Positions 1-5,143 of a stretch of DNA of 7,335 bases are shown here, piece after piece. Below the pieces are notes generated by a model, which saw nothing but the letters and a program-made list of their open reading frames with translations, had not been told where the DNA came from and ran no database searches. Made by a program: the position numbers and the translations under genes. Origin of the DNA: Sporomusa sp. (GTDB lineage: Bacteria > Bacillota_C > Negativicutes > Sporomusales > Sporomusaceae); assembly GCA_029256645.1 (NCBI GenBank), contig JAQSXM010000165.1, positions 1 to 7,335 of the forward strand. The letters are read 5' to 3'. Numbering within the stretch: position 1 is the stretch's first letter; every line of letters starts with the position of its first letter.

Positions 1-308
1 GGAGTACGCCCCATACCGACGATTTCCAGACAGGTATAAGGAAACCTGATATCCATATTTTGCGGTACAATAGCAATATGGCGGGCCAGTTCCTCAATCT
101 TGTAGGAAGTGATATCCCGCCCTTTAATCGTTATATTGCCTGAAGCTGCTTTTAACTGACCTGTAATAATATTGAGCAGTGTCGTCTTACCAGAGCCATT
201 GGGTCCAACAATACCGGTAAAACTGCCTTGCCTGATATTTAGGCTAATATCTTGAAGCACTTGTTTAGCAGTATAGTCAAATTGTATGTTTTCTACTTTT
301 ATCATCAT
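1..308 (-). CDS. btuD: ABC transporter ATP-binding protein, BtuD/FecE type (partial, 3' end outside window)
   Basis: Only the first 102 codons are present; the gene runs off the left edge. It is the cytoplasmic ATPase of a FecCD/BtuCD-type importer, hydrolysing ATP to drive uptake of a corrinoid or iron-chelate. The translation shows the Walker A motif GPNGSGKTT at residues 35-43 and the Q-loop VPQN at 81-84, followed by PYTCLEIVGMGRTP at 90-103 (the last residue is incomplete), which is typical of this ATPase subfamily. The ABC signature and Walker B lie outside the window. Two ATG codons stand in tandem (306-308 and 303-305) and either could be the start; a weak purine-rich stretch (TAGGGG) precedes them inside the end of the permease gene. 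Only 7 bases separate it from the permease stop, so the two are cotranscribed and probably translationally coupled. Corrinoid as substrate is inferred from the upstream cobalamin riboswitch; siderophore or heme transport uses the same family. Confidence 0.9.
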   Translation of the reverse strand, partial: MMIKVENIQFDYTAKQVLQDISLNIRQGSFTGIVGPNGSGKTTLLNIITGQLKAASGNITIKGRDITSYKIEELARHIAIVPQNMDIRFPYTCLEIVGMGRT

Positions 309-315
309 AACGCCC

Positions 316-1371
316 CTACCCAAGCGTCTTGTTGCGCATCCTAAAAATATACACAAAGAAAGGCCCGCCTAACAGTGTCGTCAAAACCCCGACAGGTATC
401 TCGATGTTTCCCACTGACCGGCCAAACGTATCGGCCAGCAAGAGCAGCAGGCCACCTGTTAAGCCACATAATGGAATCAGTGCCCTGTTATCCGAACCAG
501 TCAACATCCTGACCATATGGGGCACAATCAGGCCGACAAAACCAATAATACCGCCAATAGCGACACATACAGCCGTAATGAGCGCTCCTGCGCCCAAAAG
601 GGTTGTCCGTAGTCGCGAGGCATTAACGCCTAAGCTGCGGGCCTCACGGTCTCCCAAAGAGAGAATATTGAGATCCTCAGCATAATAATAGCATAAAAAG
701 CAAGCAGCCAAAATCAGCGGCCAGCCATACAGCACGTGCTCCCAGCTTTTAGCCGCCAAACTGCCAATAAGCCAGGCAACGATAGCTGATACCTGCTCAC
801 CGGCCAGGCTCTTAACCATGCTGATAGCTGCCGACAGAATGCTGCTGACAATAATCCCGGCGATTACCAGATTCGCAGACGATACATAACCCCCGACACG
901 AGCCATAGACATAACAATTAGCAGTGTAACCACAGCGCCGCCAAAAGCAAACACCGTCACCGGCAGGCCCCCCTGGGCAAAGATGTTAAGATAAATAGCC
1001 ACACTGGCACCAAAGGCCGCACCGGTTGATACACCCATGGTATACGAGTCAGCCAGCGGATTCATTAACAACGCCTGGAACACAACGCCGGCCACAGCCA
1101 ATCCCCCACCAACAGCAACAGCGGCTAAAATGCGCGGCAGTCGGATATCCCAGATAATTGCTGTTTGCGCAGCATTAATATTGTGATATACCTCCTGACT
1201 GCCGCTGATCTTGCCAAAAATAACACTAGCAGCATCGACCATGCTGATATCAGCCCGGCCAAACCCAACTGCAGCTAAAGCAAACAGTGCTGTTGCCGCT
1301 AAGAGAACTAAGCCCGCTATCCGGATCTTAGCCTGTTTACGGTGAAGAAGTGCTGTTAAAGGGCTGCTCAT
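316..1371 (-). CDS. btuC: FecCD-family ABC transporter permease, probably cobalamin/corrinoid (BtuC-like)
   Basis: This is a 351-residue polytopic inner-membrane permease; the length is normal for the FecCD/BtuC family, whose members form the homodimeric channel of vitamin B12, siderophore and heme importers. After a short basic N-terminus, a first hydrophobic helix lies at about 17-38. The family signature follows: RLPR at 77-80, the glycine-rich helix to FQALLMNPLADSYTMG at 98-113, and STGAAFGA at 115-122. The cytoplasmic coupling segment is near DREARSLGVNASRLR at 241-255. The C-terminal ADTFGR (313-318) and EIPVGVLTTLLGGPFF (324-339) are also typical. The start ATG overlaps the cbiL stop as ATGA (1368-1371), so translation is coupled to a corrin-synthesis gene, and the ATPase gene follows directly. 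No periplasmic binding protein gene is visible; it could lie beyond the left edge. The B12 substrate is inferred from riboswitch control and cbiL linkage, not from the permease sequence. Confidence 0.93.
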   Translation of the reverse strand: MSSPLTALLHRKQAKIRIAGLVLLAATALFALAAVGFGRADISMVDAASVIFGKISGSQEVYHNINAAQTAIIWDIRLPRILAAVAVGGGLAVAGVVFQALLMNPLADSYTMGVSTGAAFGASVAIYLNIFAQGGLPVTVFAFGGAVVTLLIVMSMARVGGYVSSANLVIAGIIVSSILSAAISMVKSLAGEQVSAIVAWLIGSLAAKSWEHVLYGWPLILAACFLCYYYAEDLNILSLGDREARSLGVNASRLRTTLLGAGALITAVCVAIGGIIGFVGLIVPHMVRMLTGSDNRALIPLCGLTGGLLLLLADTFGRSVGNIEIPVGVLTTLLGGPFFVYIFRMRNKTLG

Positions 1372-2090
1372 GCCAATGCGTGTTTACTCACTTTGGAGCG
1401 TTTGGTCAGAATAGTTGACAGATAGTTCACTTTCTTGCTACCGGCGGTAACCAGGTCATGGATAATTTCTTCACCCTCCAGACCACATTTCGATACCATG
1501 ACAGCATTCTCCACCATGCCGTGTTTATGCAGTTTTTCAACAATCTCGGCGTAATTTTTGTATACTTTCATAAGCACAACATTATCAGATACAGCCAGTA
1601 CTTTCTCCAGCCGCTCATCATCGATGGTAGCAGGTACGATGCTCAAAATATCGCCACCTTCAGCCAACGATACGCCGAGGCGGTTACCAATAGCCGAGAA
1701 CGAGTTAACGCCAGGAATATTGATAATTTCGTGACCTGAATCCTCCAGTAAACGAAACACATACATATATGTGCTATACAGCATAGGATCTCCTAAGGTT
1801 AGAAAAGCGACTTTTTTGCCGGCATTTAATAAGCCCAGGATTATACCTTTATTGCTCACCCAAGCCTCCGAAAGCGCTTGAGCGTTATAGTTCATGGGGA
1901 ATACCAGTTCTAAAACCTCACTGCCTTCTTGAATGTATGGCCGTGCAATTGACATAGCCGTACTTTCATCTTTTTTCTCAGTACGGGGAGCAATCACAAC
2001 ATCTGCCGACTTAATGGCATTAATGGCTTTCAAAGTTAGTAATTCGGGGTCGCCGGGGCCTACTCCGACACCGTAAAAAATCCCTGACAT
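1368..2090 (-). CDS. cbiL: Cobalt-precorrin-2 / cobalt-factor II C20-methyltransferase (CbiL/CobI)
   Basis: A 240-residue tetrapyrrole methylase that transfers a methyl group from S-adenosylmethionine to C20 of (cobalt-)precorrin-2 or factor II, an early committed step of corrin-ring synthesis in the cytoplasm. The family signature is clear: GVGVGPGDPELLTLKA at residues 7-22, FLTLGDPMLYSTYMY at 96-110 (the GDP loop with the Y-S-T motif characteristic of the C20 enzymes), and IPGVNSFSA at 125-133. Length matches CbiL/CobI. An anaerobe would use the early-cobalt CbiL version, hence the symbol; the aerobic CobI cannot be excluded from sequence alone. The start is supported by AAGGAG (2101-2106) ten bases upstream. 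It is the first gene behind the cobalamin riboswitch and its stop overlaps the permease start. It stands apart from any other visible cbi gene, so the remaining pathway genes must be elsewhere. Confidence 0.92.
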   Translation of the reverse strand: MSGIFYGVGVGPGDPELLTLKAINAIKSADVVIAPRTEKKDESTAMSIARPYIQEGSEVLELVFPMNYNAQALSEAWVSNKGIILGLLNAGKKVAFLTLGDPMLYSTYMYVFRLLEDSGHEIINIPGVNSFSAIGNRLGVSLAEGGDILSIVPATIDDERLEKVLAVSDNVVLMKVYKNYAEIVEKLHKHGMVENAVMVSKCGLEGEEIIHDLVTAGSKKVNYLSTILTKRSKVSKHALA

Positions 2091-2106
2091 AATCTAACAA
2101 CTCCTT

Positions 2107-2149
2107 AAAATAATAAATCTCTGACACACGCGCAGGTGTGACAGAGATT
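2107..2149 (-). terminator. Hairpin of the cobalamin riboswitch expression platform
   Basis: In the transcript, an 8-bp stem (2142-2149 with 2116-2123), one U-U mismatch, and a further 5 bp (2136-2140 with 2125-2129) close a 6-base loop. A U-rich tail (UAUUAUUUU, 2107-2115) follows at once, and the cbiL Shine-Dalgarno comes directly after. This is the expected form of a Rho-independent terminator that stops transcription when B12 is bound. A competing helix is possible: GCGCGTG in the transcript at 2127-2133 is perfectly complementary to the upstream CACGCGC at 2184-2190 and would break this stem. The U-tract is interrupted, so efficiency is uncertain. Confidence 0.65.
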
Positions 2150-2204
2150 ATTTGCAAGATTAGACGCAAATCCCCTCCCCATCGCGCGTGGGTGAAAACG
2201 GTGA

Positions 2205-2372
2205 TTGTCAAACAGGCAGATCTTCTGACTTAGGTTCATCACCAAACTGCGCCTTCCCAAAATAAGTTATTATTCCAGTGGCTCGTTGCAGCTGGCTCAC
2301 CATTACAGCGGCGGGACCGTGCCGGTTTCGCACCGGCTTCCCTATTAAGCCCAATCGGGCACCTGTTCCATA
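2205..2372 (-). promoter_or_regulatory. Cobalamin (B12) riboswitch aptamer
   Basis: Read on the minus strand this is a canonical cobalamin riboswitch. In order: P1 5' strand AACAGG (2362-2367) followed by GTGCC; AATAGGGAA; the hairpin GCCGGTGCGAAACCGGC (2321-2337); the core CGGTCCCGCCGCTGTAAT (2302-2319); GAGCC (2294-2298); CCACTGG (2275-2281); GGGAAGGC (2251-2258); and the B12 box AAGTCAGAAGATCTGCC (2215-2231). The P1 3' strand CCTGTT (2211-2216) closes the structure against 2362-2367. It binds adenosyl- or methylcobalamin-type corrinoids and represses the downstream genes. It lies between a good promoter and cbiL, with a terminator-like hairpin in between, so it should control cbiL and both transporter genes. 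Confidence 0.96.
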
Positions 2373-2385
2373 TTGAATTACTTAA

Positions 2386-2414
2386 ATTGTATGATTAACA
2401 GTACTAAAAGTCAA
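2386..2414 (-). promoter_or_regulatory. Sigma70-type promoter of the cbiL-btuCD riboswitch transcript
   Basis: A -35 box TTGACT (2409-2414) and a -10 box TACAAT (2386-2391) are separated by exactly 17 bases; each box has one mismatch to consensus. Transcription would start near 2379, about a dozen bases before the riboswitch P1 strand at 2367, which is the expected arrangement for a riboswitch leader. Confidence 0.75.
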
Positions 2415-2495
2415 GAAATTTATGTCTACAAGCATATTCCTGATGAAGGCAGCTCTATACTTAAGAACTGCAGCATTAATTGCTAACACTTTTTT

Positions 2496-2542
2496 TATTT
2501 TATATTTTTTGTTATACTTATTTTAACAAAAAATATAAAATA
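2496..2542. repeat. Perfect 19-bp AT-rich inverted repeat
   Basis: The arms 2496-2514 and 2524-2542 are perfectly complementary over 19 bp around a 9-base spacer (2515-2523). The inner ends read TTGTTA and TAACAA; the outer parts are almost pure A/T. It sits just upstream of the Shine-Dalgarno of the small hydrophobic ORF at 2561 and overlaps its candidate promoter. It could be an operator for a dimeric regulator, or a 5'-UTR hairpin if transcription starts further upstream. It does not match the Fur, PerR or Rex consensus sites. A long AT-rich palindrome can arise by chance more easily than a GC-rich one, but 19 perfect pairs is well beyond casual expectation. Confidence 0.8.
2510..2518 (+). 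promoter_or_regulatory. Candidate extended -10 promoter for the small ORF
   Basis: TGTTATACT fits the extended -10 form TGnTATAAT with one mismatch. The -35 region is only a T-run (near 2490-2495), as tolerated with an extended -10. A start near 2525 would leave a leader of about 35 bases and puts the -10 box inside the perfect inverted repeat, so a protein bound there would block transcription. The evidence is sequence match only. Confidence 0.35.
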
Positions 2543-2560
2543 TGTAATAGCGAGGAAAAA

Positions 2561-2647
2561 ATGATTAAATATCTTCTACTGCTACTATTATTTGCGATTA
2601 TCATGTACTTCTTAAGCCCTTACCTGATCTCGGTTAATAACGTCTAG
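2561..2647 (+). CDS. Small hydrophobic protein, 28 aa, single predicted membrane helix (unrecognised)
   Basis: ATG to TAG gives 28 codons. The peptide starts MIKYLLLLLLFAIIMYFL, a run of six leucines within a hydrophobic segment covering roughly residues 4-18, and ends with a short polar tail (ISVNNV). A GAGG Shine-Dalgarno (2552-2555) stands 5 bases before the ATG, and a strong hairpin begins 3 bases after the stop. I do not recognise a family. The form (one Lys, one transmembrane helix, very short) is shared by small accessory membrane subunits and by type I toxin peptides, with nothing here to choose between them. No partner gene is adjacent: serS converges from the right and the B12 operon diverges to the left. 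A perfect inverted repeat lies directly upstream. Translation is plausible but unproven; short leucine-rich ORFs also arise by chance. Confidence 0.5.
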   Translation: MIKYLLLLLLFAIIMYFLSPYLISVNNV

Positions 2648-2650
2648 ATA

Positions 2651-2690
2651 ACAGAACCCCAGCGCTGCAGGTACAGCGCCGGGGTTCTGT
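2651..2690. terminator. Strong hairpin between convergent serS and the small ORF
   Basis: ACAGAACCCC (2651-2660) pairs with GGGGTTCTGT (2681-2690); after one A-C mismatch, GCGCTG (2662-2667) pairs with CAGCGC (2674-2679) around a 6-base loop. It begins 2 bases past the serS stop on the minus strand and 3 bases past the small-ORF stop on the plus strand, so it most likely ends both transcripts. Neither side has a clean U-tract (TATCT on the minus side, AATTACTT on the plus side), so termination strength is uncertain although the stem is very stable. Confidence 0.75.
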
Positions 2691-2692
2691 AA

Positions 2693-3961
2693 TTACTTGA
2701 TCACGTCTACACCCATGTAAGTCCGTAAAACTTCAGGGATAACGACCGAGCCATCTTCTTGTTGGTAGTTCTCCAAGATAGCGGCAACTGTCCGTCCAAT
2801 AGCTACGCCGGATCCGTTCAGGGTATGGACAAACTCCGGCTTGGCCTTAGGCTCACGACGGAATTTGATCTCGGCACGCCGGGCCTGGAAGTCCTCAAAG
2901 TTAGAACAGGAGGAAATCTCGCGATATGTGTTAAAACTGGGCAGCCATACCTCAAGATCGTATGTCTTAGCGGAGGAGAACCCCATATCACCAGAGCACA
3001 GGAGCATAGTTCTATGCGGCAGCCCTAAAAGTTGCAATACCTTTTCAGCATTGAGGGTCAGTTTCTCCAATTCATTATAGGACTCTTCAGGCAGGCTAAA
3101 TTTAACCAGCTCTACTTTGTTAAATTGATGCTGACGAATAAGGCCGCGGGTATCGCGTCCGGCGGCGCCGGCTTCAGCCCGAAAACAGGCGCTATATGCG
3201 GTATAACAAAGCGGTAGATCCTTGGCGTCCAGGATTTCCTGCCGGTGGAGATTAGTTATCGGTACTTCGGCAGTTGGAATGAGATAATAGTCAAGGCCTT
3301 CTAACTTAAACATATCCTGAGCAAATTTAGGCAGCTGGCCTGTACCGATCATACTTGCTTCATTGACGATAAACGGCGGGAAAAACTCGGTGTAGCCATG
3401 CTCTCTAGTATGAAGGTCCAGCATAAAGTTGATCAGCGAGCGTTCCAGCCGCGAACCCAGACCTTTATAGAAAGTAAATCTCGCGCCGGTTACCTTGCCA
3501 CCTCGCTCAAAATCAAGAATACCTAACTTTTCGCCAATCTCCCAATGGGCCAACGGCGTAAACGCAAACTCGCGCGGTGTACCATAGCGGCGCGTTTCTT
3601 TGTTGCCATGCTCATCTTTGCCCACAGGTACAGAAGCATGCGGCACATTGGGAATGCTCATGATAATACCGTCCAGCACAGCTTCAGCATTTTTGATTTT
3701 GGTATCAATAGCGCTAATTTTGTCTCCTACCTCACGCATTTCCTGAATCATATCATCAGCGTTTTCACCGCTTTTTTTCTTTTTGCTGATTTCCTGAGAA
3801 ACAGTATTGCGCTTGTTTTTGAGTATTTCCACCTCGGCTAATAGCTCACGCCGCTCTTTTTCCCGGCTGATAAATTCATCCAGGCTTATGGCCGCTCCAC
3901 GGTTGTTTAGCGCCTGCTCAACTTTGTCAGCGTTATCCCGCACGAATTTGATGTCTAACAT
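2693..3961 (-). CDS. serS: Seryl-tRNA synthetase (SerS)
   Basis: A 422-residue class II aminoacyl-tRNA synthetase, of normal length, that activates serine with ATP and charges tRNA-Ser (and tRNA-Sec where present) in the cytoplasm. The N-terminal part (about 28-100) is rich in charged residues and forms the long coiled-coil arm that grips the tRNA-Ser variable arm. The catalytic core shows TAEVP at 230-234, motif 2 from [20 protein letters not shown] (260-279) into FNKVE, and motif 3 [19 protein letters not shown] at 382-400. The start is fixed by AAGGAGGA (3971-3978) nine bases upstream. The gene is monocistronic as far as visible: it has its own promoter and T-box leader, and a hairpin directly after the stop. 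Transcription should rise when uncharged tRNA-Ser accumulates. Nothing in the protein looks unusual. Confidence 0.98.
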   Translation of the reverse strand: MLDIKFVRDNADKVEQALNNRGAAISLDEFISREKERRELLAEVEILKNKRNTVSQEISKKKKSGENADDMIQEMREVGDKISAIDTKIKNAEAVLDGIIMSIPNVPHASVPVGKDEHGNKETRRYGTPREFAFTPLAHWEIGEKLGILDFERGGKVTGARFTFYKGLGSRLERSLINFMLDLHTREHGYTEFFPPFIVNEASMIGTGQLPKFAQDMFKLEGLDYYLIPTAEVPITNLHRQEILDAKDLPLCYTAYSACFRAEAGAAGRDTRGLIRQHQFNKVELVKFSLPEESYNELEKLTLNAEKVLQLLGLPHRTMLLCSGDMGFSSAKTYDLEVWLPSFNTYREISSCSNFEDFQARRAEIKFRREPKAKPEFVHTLNGSGVAIGRTVAAILENYQQEDGSVVIPEVLRTYMGVDVIK

Positions 3962-3983
3962 GATATATCTTCCTCCTTAACAA

Positions 3984-4022
3984 TAAAAAAACTCCCGTCC
4001 CTGTTATGATAGGGACGGGAGT
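3984..4022 (-). terminator. T-box Rho-independent terminator upstream of serS
   Basis: In the transcript ACTCCCGTCCCT (4011-4022) pairs perfectly over 12 bp with AGGGACGGGAGT (3991-4002) around an 8-base loop. A run of seven to eight U (3984-3991) follows. This is the default off state of the serS T-box; its 5' arm is shared with the antiterminator. Confidence 0.95.
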
Positions 4023-4205
4023 CTAATTCTCCCGCGTTGCCACCCTGATTGACTACAATGAGTCCGCTCGGCACGCGTAACGGGCGTGTTACGTGCGGCT
4101 CATCACCGCATGCTCATAGGGTGGATGACATAACTTTCGTTGCCGGCTCACACCTGCCGCCAGCTCTCTGAAAACTCTAATTATGCGCTGCCCTGTCATT
4201 GCATT
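4011..4205 (-). promoter_or_regulatory. T-box leader of serS (serine-specific)
   Basis: The T-box core AGGGTGGCAACGCGGG lies at 4031-4046. It can form the classic antiterminator: AGGG pairs with the CCCU of the terminator arm, the bulge is UGGCAACG, and CGGGAG pairs with CTCCCG (about 4011-4046 overall). The bulge UGGC is complementary to GCCA, that is, discriminator G73 plus CCA of tRNA-Ser. Upstream, Stem I shows the AGAGAG...GGTGTGAGCC apical arrangement (about 4145-4170). A UCC triplet (4123-4125) followed by A and CCCT sits at the specifier position, giving a serine codon. The GTAAC...GTTAC hairpin (about 4075-4092) would be Stem III. Binding of uncharged tRNA-Ser stabilises the antiterminator and allows serS transcription. 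The outer limits are approximate. Confidence 0.95.
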
Positions 4206-4245
4206 TAAACGATATATTGAGATACTATCTATTATGCATTATAAA

Positions 4246-4274
4246 ATTATACATTATTCAATATTAATTGTAAA
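4246..4274 (-). promoter_or_regulatory. serS promoter (sigma70 type)
   Basis: TTTACA (4269-4274) and a consensus TATAAT (4246-4251) are separated by 17 bases. The predicted start near 4239 precedes T-box Stem I by about 35 bases. A second TATAAT overlaps just downstream (4238-4243) but lacks a good -35 at proper spacing. The promoter lies in the short gap after the HD-GYP gene stop at 4299. Confidence 0.8.
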
Positions 4275-4298
4275 GTACTGGCAGCTTAAGAGCAACCC

Positions 4299-4883
4299 CT
4301 AAGCATGAGCAGCTGATAAATGCTCATAATCTGGGCGGCTGCTTATAAACTCAATAAAACATCGGCTTATCACCGGATCAAATTGTGAACCGGCACACCG
4401 GCTAATCTCCTCCAGTGCTTTAGCTATGCTGAACGCCTCTAACCGGTAACAACGCACAGTTGTCATGGCATCAAAGCTGTCACATACCGCTAGCATCCGG
4501 CTAAAAAAAGGAATAGCATCCCCCGCCAATCCGGTACCGTATCCTTTGCCATCATACCGCTCATGATGATGACGTACAATTGTAGCTACCTTGTTTAGGC
4601 CCTCAACCTCACCCAGAATATCAGCACCAACCTCAGGGTGCTGCCTGATAATGGCAAATTCCGCTTCTGTCAGGCGGCCCGGTTTATTTAGAATATGGTC
4701 AGGAACACTGACTTTACCCACATCATGAACAATCCCAACAACATAAGCAAGGGTCACATCTTCAACAGGCAGTTCTGCATATTCAGCAAAACCAGCCATC
4801 AGACAAGCCACATTTTTGCTATGCTCGACTGTATATTTATCCCGTTCGCCGATCACATGGCAAAACGTTTCAATTATGCTCAT
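4299..4883 (-). CDS. HD-GYP domain protein, probable cyclic-di-GMP phosphodiesterase (variant GYG motif)
   Basis: A 194-residue protein consisting of essentially one HD-GYP domain, the metal-dependent phosphohydrolase family that degrades c-di-GMP. From the chosen start: metal-ligand His in EHSKNVA (H21), the HD pair in IVHDVGKVSVPDHILNKPG (H53, D54), H82 in RQHPEVGADIL, then HHHERYDGKGYG at 105-116, DSFDAMTT at 135-142 and QFDP at 167-170. Two family positions deviate: GYP is GYG, and the usual RPYR is RCYR (144-147). There is no sensor, receiver or membrane domain, so any input must come from a partner. The start at 4883 is chosen because AAAGGA (4893-4898) stands nine bases upstream; a longer reading from 4955 adds 24 basic residues without Shine-Dalgarno support. 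The metal ligands argue for activity; the altered GYP may affect specificity or partner binding. No clear terminator follows before the serS promoter. Confidence 0.88.
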   Translation of the reverse strand: MSIIETFCHVIGERDKYTVEHSKNVACLMAGFAEYAELPVEDVTLAYVVGIVHDVGKVSVPDHILNKPGRLTEAEFAIIRQHPEVGADILGEVEGLNKVATIVRHHHERYDGKGYGTGLAGDAIPFFSRMLAVCDSFDAMTTVRCYRLEAFSIAKALEEISRCAGSQFDPVISRCFIEFISSRPDYEHLSAAHA

Positions 4884-4892
4884 GACTTTGAT

Positions 4893-4898
4893 TCCTTT
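4893..4898 (-). promoter_or_regulatory. Ribosome binding site that sets the HD-GYP start at 4883
   Basis: AAAGGA on the minus strand, nine bases before the ATG at 4881-4883. It favours this start over the in-frame upstream ATG at 4953-4955, which has no Shine-Dalgarno sequence. Confidence 0.7.
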
Positions 4899-4984
4899 CT
4901 TACGATATGGTACAGCCCTTTTTTTGCAGGCACCTTGAGAAAGGCGCACTACCACTTATAAGGAAATATTATGTAACTAACTCT

Positions 4985-5014
4985 ATTCTAATTGGCGTCC
5001 TAAAGAGCGTCAAG
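4985..5014 (-). promoter_or_regulatory. Candidate promoter of the HD-GYP gene
   Basis: TTGACG (5009-5014) and TAGAAT (4985-4990) each have one mismatch to the sigma70 consensus and are separated by 18 bases. The leader would be about 95 bases long and contains a small hairpin (GCGCCTT/AAGGTGC, about 4930-4950). I see no c-di-GMP riboswitch consensus in it. Confidence 0.55.
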
Positions 5015-5021
5015 TTATATT
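4992..5021 (+). promoter_or_regulatory. Weak candidate promoter of the uracil-DNA glycosylase gene
   Basis: TTGGCG (4992-4997, four of six matches) and TATATT (5016-5021, five of six) are 18 bases apart. The pair overlaps the opposite-strand HD-GYP promoter almost completely. An alternative weaker pair lies at 5047-5052 and 5070-5075. The approximately 260-base region between the two divergent genes otherwise holds no recognisable gene. Confidence 0.3.
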
Positions 5022-5143
5022 TACTTACACTACTATTAATTTTATATTGCCGGCAAAACAAATATATCCTAGGATTTATTTTTAGCGTTTTTCCCAAAAG
5101 GAGTTCTTTCTTGCAAAGCGAAATAAACAACTGAGGTGATATC

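Noticed and set aside
2020..2211. A 63-codon minus-strand ORF across the riboswitch platform and cbiL start
   Set aside because: It lies in another frame over the riboswitch terminator and the cbiL start; the RNA elements explain the sequence.
2391..2486. A 31-codon plus-strand ORF starting ATGATTAAC in the intergenic region
   Set aside because: It has no Shine-Dalgarno sequence, overlaps the minus-strand riboswitch promoter boxes, and the peptide shows no recognisable feature. It is most likely chance.
2471..2497. Possible terminator (AGCA...TGCT followed by a T-run) on the plus strand
   Set aside because: The stem has only four pairs and is separated from the T-run; no plus-strand gene ends there.
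2561..2647. Classical type I toxin-antitoxin pair
   Set aside because: The peptide looks right in form, but I find no convincing antisense promoter or complementary RNA gene over it, so I do not call it a toxin.
4884..4955. N-terminal extension of the HD-GYP protein by 24 residues
   Set aside because: The upstream ATG has no Shine-Dalgarno, the extra residues are basic and unlike the family, and the ATG at 4883 has AAAGGA at good spacing.
4884..4980. c-di-GMP riboswitch in the HD-GYP leader
   Set aside because: I looked for one because of the gene's role, but the leader lacks the GEMM core motifs and is too short and unstructured.
4907..5134. A 75-codon plus-strand ORF upstream of udg
   Set aside because: There is no ribosome binding site, the hydrophobic stretch comes from AT-rich promoter DNA, and it covers the divergent promoter region and HD-GYP leader. 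It is better explained as non-coding.
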